A DNA stretch of 24,992 bases, taken from positions 1-24,992 of IMG/VR virus record IMGVR_UViG_3300022074_000351; one strand, given 5' to 3'. Below the pieces are notes generated by a model that had not been told where the DNA came from, did not search any database, and saw only the letters and a program-made list of their open reading frames with translations. Source of the stretch: a virus. Every line of letters starts with the position of its first letter. The stretch's first letter is position 1. This document shows, piece by piece, positions 16,452-22,497 of the stretch. Position numbers and translations under genes: made by a program.

Positions 16452-18017
16452 CTACTCAAAAGTAACGACCTCCACGTACCTGCCGAAGACCTTGTCTATG
16501 TCAGCCCTGTAGAGTTGTATCTTGGCCCCTAGGTCCACGTTCTGAGTGCCTTCTGGTATGAGGACGCTTCTGTCGTCGTTCATGAGCAGGTCTATCGCAA
16601 CCATCTTGGTGGTAATGTCCTCTATACCCTTGTCGACGTACCTCTCCCCATAGATGTAGGACACCTTGACGGCATTCCACTCGAAGAACGGGTATGAGTT
16701 GTTGAAGTAGATTATGCCCATCTCCGGGTCCATCCACCAGTCTCTGAGCCTACCTCTGTCACCACTGGAGCTACCGCCCTGCAAATCGACTTGTAGTCTA
16801 TGTTGAGTCAGAATGCCTGCTATGTTAGATAACGCACTGCCTATGACTATCACACACCCAGTGAATGTGGTGTCAGTCTTGCCTGTGTATCTGAATACGT
16901 CACCACTAGCATCAACCACTACACCAGCATCAGCGAACCCGCCGGTGCTGTCTACGGTGATTGTGGTGCTATCGAGGGATGAGAAGGTCGCGGTGTTGGA
17001 TGCCGTTTGACTAATCTGTATATTGCTGTCAGTCGTGACTATGCTGCAAGTCTCACCACCCTTAGTGCCCCTCATGCTAGTTAGCTTGACTATACCACTA
17101 CCTAGGTCGGAGTTGGCTGTAGCTAGGAACTCGTTGTTCATAGCCACATTGGACGTGTTGCCCTCTAGGGTGAACACCGGAGCGAACTCGACAGCGGTCT
17201 TACCCACTCTGTCCTCCTTGTTGATTAGGTCAGAGAGGTTCTGAGCTGACGTTATCTTATCGAAGTCGGCTCTCCAGTTGTTGGTGCCACTACCGATTGT
17301 GAGAGTCCCTGAGCTACCGTTACCGGGCGATACCACGATGGAGCCACTCAGTGAACGCACGTCATCTGGTAGTGTGATACGAGCCTCAGCGGCCCCTATC
17401 TCCCTGTAGTCGTCACCCTGCCATAGCTCCAGTCTCAGAATCTGCTGTACGTTCCTGAACAGCAGTGGGGTAGTGCCGACGTAATCAGTGTAGTATCGAC
17501 GCCTGTATGGCTTGTACGTGTCGAAGTTGATGTACTCGGCCTGCACCAAGTACGGGCGCCAAGCGTTGTGAGTGAGATTGTCGATGTGGTCCTGCATACG
17601 CAGTATGACGTCATCCACCTTCTTCTTCGTCACACCACGGGTTCTTCCGTCGGTGAATGACGCTGTGTTCTGCACGTATGCGTTATCAGCGCTCTGGAAG
17701 TCCGCTGCGGTTATGGTTGAGCTGAATCCCAGCTTCACACCATTGATTGAGCTAGTGATGGCAGTGATTGTCCTCTCTAGACCAAGGGGGTCCGCATCCG
17801 AGTAGATTAGTATCGTATCGCCTACGGAGAAGCCTATGTTCCTGTAATCCGTACCAGTGACGTACACGCCATCGCTATCACTGTCTGATGCTACTAGCAC
17901 TGCCTCCTGCGGACCTATGTCCAACAGGTCGGCTACCTTTTGAGCTGTGGTATATACTGTCTCAGTGGGGTCAAGTGGTCTTGTCTCTCCCTCACCCGGA
18001 CTGAATACCTGTGGCAT
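16452..18017 (-). CDS. Head-tail connector/adaptor-like protein, 521 aa
   Basis: I place the start at the ATG at 18017 (MPQVFSPGEGETR). It overlaps the previous gene's stop as TAATG and has a GGTGGAG site eight bases upstream. A longer reading from 18089 would add 24 residues lying inside the zinc-ribbon gene. A helical segment (VDDVILRMQDHIDNLTHNAW, about residues 133-152) leads into YKPYRRRYYTDYVGTTPLLF and ILRLELWQGDDYREIG, and the C-terminal part has DWWMDPEMGIIYFNNSYPFF, a V-K-V-S-Y-I-Y-G strand and a final helix (IEDITTKMVAIDLLMNDDRS). This is the layout of adaptor proteins fixed below the portal. Between them are beta inserts: about residues 222-345, and 347-400 with a TITVDSTGGF...FRYTGKTDTTFTG motif common in phage virion proteins. 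The fold assignment is moderate. Confidence 0.6.
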   Translation of the reverse strand: MPQVFSPGEGETRPLDPTETVYTTAQKVADLLDIGPQEAVLVASDSDSDGVYVTGTDYRNIGFSVGDTILIYSDADPLGLERTITAITSSINGVKLGFSSTITAADFQSADNAYVQNTASFTDGRTRGVTKKKVDDVILRMQDHIDNLTHNAWRPYLVQAEYINFDTYKPYRRRYYTDYVGTTPLLFRNVQQILRLELWQGDDYREIGAAEARITLPDDVRSLSGSIVVSPGNGSSGTLTIGSGTNNWRADFDKITSAQNLSDLINKEDRVGKTAVEFAPVFTLEGNTSNVAMNNEFLATANSDLGSGIVKLTSMRGTKGGETCSIVTTDSNIQISQTASNTATFSSLDSTTITVDSTGGFADAGVVVDASGDVFRYTGKTDTTFTGCVIVIGSALSNIAGILTQHRLQVDLQGGSSSGDRGRLRDWWMDPEMGIIYFNNSYPFFEWNAVKVSYIYGERYVDKGIEDITTKMVAIDLLMNDDRSVLIPEGTQNVDLGAKIQLYRADIDKVFGRYVEVVTFE

Positions 18018-18211
18018 TACTCTCCACCTTCCTGCATAGTGGGATATAGATAGGGTGAGGCTTGCCTTATTTCCTCTTCTTGGATGCACCTGTTACATAC
18101 GGTTGAATCTACATCGGATGGTTCTAATGTTGCTCCACATCTCTTACAAGCCTCATGCCTCTTACCCGGTAGAAGTTTGAGAAGTCTCCAAGACTTATCG
18201 AATGCACTCAC
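18017..18211 (-). CDS. Small zinc-ribbon protein, 64 aa
   Basis: It starts with GTG at 18211, overlapping the TGA of the upstream gene (GTGA), and stops with TAA overlapping the adaptor's ATG. Four cysteines form a CxxC-x13-CxxC pattern (Cys22, Cys25, Cys39, Cys42), a treble-clef or zinc-ribbon knuckle. The N-terminal 20 residues are basic and hydrophobic (SWRLLKLLPGKRH), and the tail is acidic. It is coupled translationally to both neighbours, so it is made together with head-tail connector proteins. Whether it is a virion part, an assembly factor or a transcriptional regulator cannot be told from the sequence. Confidence 0.75.
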   Translation of the reverse strand: MSAFDKSWRLLKLLPGKRHEACKRCGATLEPSDVDSTVCNRCIQEEEIRQASPYLYPTMQEGGE

Positions 18212-18501
18212 AGTCTCGCCTCCTCATCACGAGTAGCGAGGTTGTACTCCATAGGCTTGTCGCATGAGCCACAAGTGGCCCTCCACATGAAGTGGAGCAT
18301 ACCACAGTGCTTGCACCTAGTGCCTGAACCGATGTTCATCACATCAGAGACCTCAGCAGTCCTAGCTCGTTGCTTGCGAGTAACCCCCTTGAGGGGATTC
18401 TCAGTATCTACCTCATGCTTGTAGGAGATGTCTGCACGCACGTCTTGCTTCTGGAATCTGCTGATGTCGTCTATGTCAATCTCTACTGACTCTAACCCCA
18501 T
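18208..18501 (-). CDS. Zinc-ribbon protein, 97 aa
   Basis: The ATG at 18501 is preceded by a strong GGTGAGGGG site. The first 55 residues are acidic and then basic (a TRKQRAR cluster near 41-47). The C-terminal half contains CxxC-x10-CxxC (Cys63, Cys66, Cys77, Cys80) with aromatic residues between the pairs (HFMWRAT), typical of a compact zinc ribbon. The gene overlaps the second zinc-ribbon gene by four bases. Two adjacent zinc ribbons of different length and poor similarity suggest partners rather than a fresh duplication. Function is unknown; nucleic-acid or protein binding is the general expectation. Confidence 0.75.
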   Translation of the reverse strand: MGLESVEIDIDDISRFQKQDVRADISYKHEVDTENPLKGVTRKQRARTAEVSDVMNIGSGTRCKHCGMLHFMWRATCGSCDKPMEYNLATRDEEARL

Positions 18502-18516
18502 GCATACCCCTCACCA

Positions 18517-18690
18517 TCAGCTTGTTGCTACAACTATGAAAACATTACCTAGAACGGTAAATGGCTCAACTGATATCGGGTCGTTACTGGATATAGCATT
18601 GACCACTGCGGTCTGTATAGCTGTCTTAGCAGTGCTGTCATTGAAGTCAGCAGGCGCAAAAGGCCCCAATATCGTACAAGTCTTCGTCAC
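18517..18690 (-). CDS. Small hypothetical protein, 57 aa
   Basis: A GTG-started frame (VTKTCTILGPFAPADFNDST at its N-terminus) fills the gap between two clear genes. It has a GGTGA site five to six bases upstream of the GTG and stops 15 bases before the next ATG. The protein has one helix-like segment (AKTAIQTAVVNAISSNDP) and a hydrophobic C-terminal strand (VEPFTVLGNVFIVVATS). I recognise no family. Its neighbours suggest a small virion or assembly protein. The ribosome site, the tight fit and the ordinary codon use make it likely to be real. Confidence 0.6.
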   Translation of the reverse strand: MTKTCTILGPFAPADFNDSTAKTAIQTAVVNAISSNDPISVEPFTVLGNVFIVVATS

Positions 18691-18707
18691 CTAGGTCACC
18701 GCCTTAA

Positions 18708-18983
18708 TCAGCGCTTTCCTAGTGCCCACCAACGACCAGTGTTTCCGCTTACGCAATCTACTGTCAAAGAGCCGGGTGCGGCAGTTGTGACGATAGCAAA
18801 AGCCCCGTCTACTCCACCTCCCGTGTTGTCCTCGGTATCACCGATAACATCTGCTGCAAGTATGTTGGATAGTCCTGTGACTATTGTCCCAGTGTCTACG
18901 CTGTCTGCATTCCATGTTCCGGTAACCAGTAATAGGTCTCCCAATGCGTGTGTTCTGCTGTCTGTTGTGCTACTAAATGCCAT
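18708..18983 (-). CDS. Small beta-rich virion protein, 91 aa
   Basis: The ATG at 18983 overlaps the preceding stop as TAATG, with GGAG ten bases before it. The sequence carries a G-D-L-L-L-V-T-G-T-W strand, a D-T-G-T-I-V-T-G-L-S turn, I-L-A-A-D-V-I-G, and a C-terminal A-P-G-S-L-T-V-D-C-V-S-G-N-T-G-R-W-W-A-L-G strand pair. Short proteins with this plan are common next to capsid genes in marine tailed viruses and are presumed to be minor capsid or decoration proteins. It is encoded within a run of small genes after the capsid protein. Role inferred. Confidence 0.65.
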   Translation of the reverse strand: MAFSSTTDSRTHALGDLLLVTGTWNADSVDTGTIVTGLSNILAADVIGDTEDNTGGGVDGAFAIVTTAAPGSLTVDCVSGNTGRWWALGKR

Positions 18984-19381
18984 TATTCTTCATCTCCTGT
19001 TTCTGTTGTTTCAACTGCCTCTTCAACGGGGATTTCCTCCACCGCTTCTTCGACTACTGGTTCTACGACTGGCTCCGGGTTCAAAACACCTTCCACCATA
19101 TCCAGTAGTGTCATCTTTGTTTTGAAGCCACCACTGACTTTCACACCGTTTGATTTTAGCCAATCGGTGATTTTTGCCTTAGTCCATTCTGAATCGGGTA
19201 TGCCGTCTCCTAGTAGGTCAGCGTGTGCGCCTTCTACTTTGAAGTCAGCTCCGAGTCGGGCGCCCCAATGGGCAACCCACTCGTCGCTAACCTCGTGCGC
19301 TACTCCCCTGACCCAGTCAGGCATAGAGGCATCGAGATTACGACGCCTTTTCTGCGCTCCTGTGTAGGTTACTGTGGGCAC
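18983..19381 (-). CDS. HeH/SAP-like protein with acidic tail, 132 aa
   Basis: The start is GTG at 19381, with GAGGTGG a few bases upstream. The N-terminus is basic (GAQKRRRNLD). Residues about 63-100 (DSEWTKAKITDWLKSNGVKV, then a K-T-K-M-T-L-L-D-M-V helix) match a helix-extended-helix fold like HeH/LEM or SAP. Residues 102-132 are a Glu/Val/Pro-rich acidic tail. HeH or Rho-N-like domains are often found in head-completion proteins encoded directly after the major capsid gene, which fits this position. The gene ends in a TAATG coupling with the next. DNA binding is possible but not shown. Confidence 0.65.
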   Translation of the reverse strand: MPTVTYTGAQKRRRNLDASMPDWVRGVAHEVSDEWVAHWGARLGADFKVEGAHADLLGDGIPDSEWTKAKITDWLKSNGVKVSGGFKTKMTLLDMVEGVLNPEPVVEPVVEEAVEEIPVEEAVETTETGDEE

Positions 19382-19390
19382 TTACCCACC

Positions 19391-19795
19391 TCACGAATAG
19401 AATACTAGTACTTGTCCGCTAGTGACAGCGCCTGTAGCTTCCAGAGTGATTACTTTTCCGCTGAAGGAAAGACCTGCGGTCTGACCGTTGTTAGCGGTAA
19501 AGGTCGTCATGAATGCTCCAGTGATTGCACTGATGCCACCTGCAAGCGTTACTGTGTTGCTGTCTGCGATTGTTCCTAGGGTTAGGATAGCCATCTTTGG
19601 TGCTGGGTCGTATCCGTTTGCTCCATCGCTGTTTACTGCTGCGAAGGTGCCTACGCCACCACCGGGGTAGGTAACGTCTCCTGCTCCATCTAGGTATTCG
19701 GTCGTGTCCTGAGAACCAGCTCTTAGTTCCCAAGCTCCTGTTACGGCGGCTGTTAGTGAGCCACCTGCTGCTGTTGCTGTTAATTCTTCTGCCAT
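19391..19795 (-). CDS. Probable capsid decoration protein, 134 aa
   Basis: I choose the ATG at 19795 (MAEELTATAAGG). An ATG two codons upstream lies too close to the GAGGTGA site, and the chosen start has the same leader spacing as the capsid gene. The protein is Gly/Thr/Ala-rich and predicted all-beta, with few charges and several hydrophobic strands (MAILTLGTIADSNTVTLAGG, AGLSFSGKVITLEATGAVTS) ending in GQVLVFYS. It is the first gene after the major capsid protein, the usual place for capsid cement or decoration proteins. The shared leader suggests matched strong expression. No specific family is recognised. Confidence 0.6.
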   Translation of the reverse strand: MAEELTATAAGGSLTAAVTGAWELRAGSQDTTEYLDGAGDVTYPGGGVGTFAAVNSDGANGYDPAPKMAILTLGTIADSNTVTLAGGISAITGAFMTTFTANNGQTAGLSFSGKVITLEATGAVTSGQVLVFYS

Positions 19796-19808
19796 ATTCA
19801 TTTCACCT

Positions 19809-19819
19809 CTTTAATTCTC
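19809..19819 (-). promoter_or_regulatory. Leader element GAGAATTAAAG before the decoration gene
   Basis: The minus-strand sequence GAGAATTAAAG lies 13 bases upstream of the chosen ATG and directly precedes AGGTGA. The identical 11 bases occur at the same distance before the major capsid gene. It could be an archaeal-type promoter fragment, a translational enhancer or a processing site. Confidence 0.5.
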
Positions 19820-19835
19820 CACTTATGCTCCAGAC

Positions 19836-21008
19836 TCACTTAAGGTCACGGATGCTCCCCTGTGCTCCAAAGAAAGTAGTCCAAATCTCGCCCATGGTTC
19901 GATAGAGACCCTCTTGGCCCAGTCTGTTGATTGCGAACGGGTCACCGGTTTCGATGCCGCTCTCGAAGTACTGCGTTGGTATTGCAGTGCTGAAGTATAG
20001 GTAGTCTGTGTCTAGGTAGTACATCCTGCTGATTCCGTCAGATAGCATGTCCTTGGTTGGGATGATTGGTACACCGTTGTAGGTTGCGACAATGAATCCT
20101 GCCTCAATACCGGGTACACCCTTTACACCGTTGTAGGTTGGGGTAACTCTCTTCTCTTCCATGAACCTCTGCTGGGACTGTAGCAATTGCTGAATCCTCA
20201 TCAGAGTGTCGTATCCAGTTAGGATGACCTTGGGGTTTCCACCACGAATCCAGAGCTTCTGGAACATCTCGTCCATTACGTCCAGTGTTAGGACTCTCTG
20301 GCTGGAGGCCTGAGCATCTGCCGCACAGGACATCTCTGCTTCGGACCACGAGTTAGCGGACCTGTCAATCGAGTAGATGTCTAGGTCTGTTGCCGCTGTT
20401 ACGTGGGTGTTGCTGCTGGAGGTCTTCAGACCGGTTAGTCCAGCGCTTCCACCGTCGTTTGCAGTGACTCTGTCGAGGGACTCGAAGTTGTTTGCCGCTG
20501 GTGTGTCTACGTCTGTTAGAAGCATCTTGTTGACCATCTCAGCGTGGTGCTTGCCCATCTCTTCCTTCATGACTGAGCGAATATCTCCCAATCCGTCGTC
20601 CTTGTCAGCTAGGAAGATAGCAGTCTCGGACATATCGAACGTGTGTGCGATTGTCTTTGGCTTTGCTGCTACGTGCTGGAAGGTAGGCCTTACAGTCTCA
20701 GGTAGTGTTGCGTTCTCAGCAACTCCACCGTGTAGGACACCATCGTTGTTTGGTCTTGCTGTGATAACTCTCCAGCCGGACCTGTCCCATGGTCTCTTTG
20801 GTAGTATTGAGAAGGCGTTGAACTCTTGGTTGAGTTGCGACCAGACCTTGCGACCATAAATCGCTTGGTATGTTCCACCTGTGGTTGACAGCATTGGGCT
20901 GTCAGCCTTGAGTAACTCGCTACCAGTGTAGGAGTAACCCATTGCGTTCCCGGCGCCATAGTAGTAGCGCTCCATGTCTGTTATTGTTCGTACATAATTT
21001 CTTGCCAT
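19836..21008 (-). CDS. Major capsid protein, HK97 fold, 390 aa
   Basis: The start is taken as the ATG at 21008 (MARNYVRTITD), which has an AAAGGAGA site ten bases upstream; a GTG three codons earlier would sit directly on that site. The gene follows protease/scaffold and precedes small decoration-type genes. The N-terminal segment (about residues 1-60) is followed by SILPKRPWDRSGWRVITARP and RPTFQHVAAKPKTIAHTFDM, then a spine-helix-like stretch (DIRSVMKEEMGKHHAEMVNK) and DVMDEMFQKLWIRGGNPKVI-LTGYDTLMRIQ, the pattern of HK97-type capsid P and A domains. The C-terminal strands (YNGVPIIPTKDM, RMYYLDTDYLYF) are also typical. Length is normal for the fold. No delta-domain is evident, because scaffold is fused to the protease instead. 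Confidence 0.85.
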   Translation of the reverse strand: MARNYVRTITDMERYYYGAGNAMGYSYTGSELLKADSPMLSTTGGTYQAIYGRKVWSQLNQEFNAFSILPKRPWDRSGWRVITARPNNDGVLHGGVAENATLPETVRPTFQHVAAKPKTIAHTFDMSETAIFLADKDDGLGDIRSVMKEEMGKHHAEMVNKMLLTDVDTPAANNFESLDRVTANDGGSAGLTGLKTSSSNTHVTAATDLDIYSIDRSANSWSEAEMSCAADAQASSQRVLTLDVMDEMFQKLWIRGGNPKVILTGYDTLMRIQQLLQSQQRFMEEKRVTPTYNGVKGVPGIEAGFIVATYNGVPIIPTKDMLSDGISRMYYLDTDYLYFSTAIPTQYFESGIETGDPFAINRLGQEGLYRTMGEIWTTFFGAQGSIRDLK

Positions 21009-21021
21009 ATTTTTCACTCTC

Positions 21022-21032
21022 CTTTAATTCTC
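21022..21032 (-). promoter_or_regulatory. Leader element GAGAATTAAAG before the major capsid gene
   Basis: This is the second exact copy of the 11-base element, again 13 bases before the ATG and directly followed by a GGAGA ribosome site. It lies in the 37-base gap between the protease and capsid genes, one of the largest intergenic gaps in the window. Confidence 0.5.
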
Positions 21033-21045
21033 AAATCTCCGGTAC

Positions 21046-22497
21046 TCACTCGAACGTCTTTGACGCCAAGTGGTGTACTTCCTCCCATGACATTTGTGCT
21101 AGGTCTTCGGTCGAAGGAACGACCACTGATGGTGCGCTCTCTGACTTGCGAATTTCTGCGCCTTCTACGGCGGGAGATGCTATTTCATCGAGTCTTGCTC
21201 CTAGAGCTTCGATGGACTTCTGGATATCAGCTAGTGGGCTGCGAGCATCGAAAGCTGCTGCCTCTGCCTTTGCGATTTCGTTTCTCCTCTCTGAGTTGAA
21301 CCTCTCAGCGAAGTGCTTCTCTAGGTCAGACTTGAACTCCTGCTCCATTGCTGCAGCCTTGTAGACCTCGTAAGCCGACTCGACCTCTGCATCAGAGACG
21401 GTAGTTGCGGAGATAAAGTCAGATTTCTCGACTTTTCCACCTGCACCGGTTGTAGCGGCGATTGCGCCAGTTGAAGGTGACCCTCCCTCTTGCACTCTGC
21501 CCTTTACCTGTCCTGTGTGCTGTGTGTACCCAGCGTCCCACTCTTCAGGTGTGGAACCTAGGTTGGCTTTCTCAAGGTCATCAAAGTGGTTTCTTGCGGC
21601 GTCTGTATCTACTCCACCGCTCTTCAAGGTGTCTTCCATCCAGTTTAGGTAGCTTGAGGTGATTACATCTGAGTATTCCTCAGACTTCTCGACCTCGCCC
21701 TTGGATGCTTCTTCCTCAGCCTTGTCTTTCATGTCCTTGTCATCCTTGGCTCCGTCCTTTTTCTTGTCCATGTGCTCTTTGAGTCCTGCTGGCATGCCTT
21801 TCTCCATGTCATCAAGTCTTCCCTCAAGGCGCGATAGAACATCGCCAAGTTGCTTCATCATTTCGTTGTCATTTTCTGTTTCTGTCATTTCTGTCACTTC
21901 CGTGTCTTCTTTTAGTATGCTAAATGTTGCTTCGGGATTTATTCCTTTTTCGCAAATCGTTATTTCATGAAGCTCCAGTTTGCTAATTTCTTGGTAATCG
22001 CCTCTCTTCTGGTCTGATTTTCTGACCCTCTTAAACGCTTGACCACCGATACTGAATCCTCTGAGAACGCCCTTTCTGATTTCTGCTGAAACCTCTTTTG
22101 CCTTCTCGATGTCGTTTCTGAGTTGTACTACTACAAACATCCCGACATCATCGACTTCGCTTTTCCACAACCTCCCTTCGTTATCTGTATAATTTGGTAT
22201 TACATCTCCAACTTGTATATTACTGTGAGCCAATTGAACATTTCTATAAGACGGATTCTGCATAAATTTGTTGAATGCGTCCTTCAATGCCTCCTTCGTT
22301 ATTACGTCACCCTGCTTGTCAACTACTTCTACGCTCGCATATCCAGCCACAATGAGGTCGTTTCCGCCTTTGAGGACGACCAGAGGGTCGTCGTCGTGGT
22401 TGAAGAGCTGTTGACTTCCGAGCACACTATCAGCCACAACGTACTGCTTTACTACTTCAATGCTTTGGGAATCGAAATGTATATCTCTAAGAGTCAT
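21046..22497 (-). CDS. Prohead protease (XkdF/S78-type) fused to scaffold, 483 aa
   Basis: The ATG at 22497 overlaps the end of the preceding gene by 11 bases. Residues about 45-195 match the prohead protease fold: VAGYASVEVVDKQGDVITKE, then the QLAHSN histidine (His91), VVVQLRNDIEKAKEVSAEIR, the GFSIGG serine (Ser149), and LELHEITICEKGINPEATFS, which closes the fold and offers an acidic third residue (Glu178). The order His-Ser-acid fits the S78/XkdF group. Residues about 200-290 are very charged and Met/Lys/Glu-rich, and about 375-450 form coiled coil (LEKHFAERFNSERRNEIAKA). These resemble an internal scaffold that is digested during maturation. The last 35 residues may be the capsid-interacting end. 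The capsid gene follows directly. Confidence 0.82.
   Translation of the reverse strand: MTLRDIHFDSQSIEVVKQYVVADSVLGSQQLFNHDDDPLVVLKGGNDLIVAGYASVEVVDKQGDVITKEALKDAFNKFMQNPSYRNVQLAHSNIQVGDVIPNYTDNEGRLWKSEVDDVGMFVVVQLRNDIEKAKEVSAEIRKGVLRGFSIGGQAFKRVRKSDQKRGDYQEISKLELHEITICEKGINPEATFSILKEDTEVTEMTETENDNEMMKQLGDVLSRLEGRLDDMEKGMPAGLKEHMDKKKDGAKDDKDMKDKAEEEASKGEVEKSEEYSDVITSSYLNWMEDTLKSGGVDTDAARNHFDDLEKANLGSTPEEWDAGYTQHTGQVKGRVQEGGSPSTGAIAATTGAGGKVEKSDFISATTVSDAEVESAYEVYKAAAMEQEFKSDLEKHFAERFNSERRNEIAKAEAAAFDARSPLADIQKSIEALGARLDEIASPAVEGAEIRKSESAPSVVVPSTEDLAQMSWEEVHHLASKTFE

Noticed and set aside
18018-18089. Upstream extension of the adaptor protein (24 extra residues)
   Set aside because: The extension lies inside the zinc-ribbon gene, lacks a ribosome site, and the ATG at 18017 has a GGTGGAG site and a TAATG coupling.
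19796-19835. Terminator between capsid and decoration genes
   Set aside because: No stem-loop followed by a T-run is visible; the gap carries a ribosome site and the shared leader element instead.
21009-21017. GTG start three codons upstream for the capsid protein
   Set aside because: It would sit directly on the GGAGA site; the ATG at 21008 has workable spacing and matches the leader geometry of the next gene.
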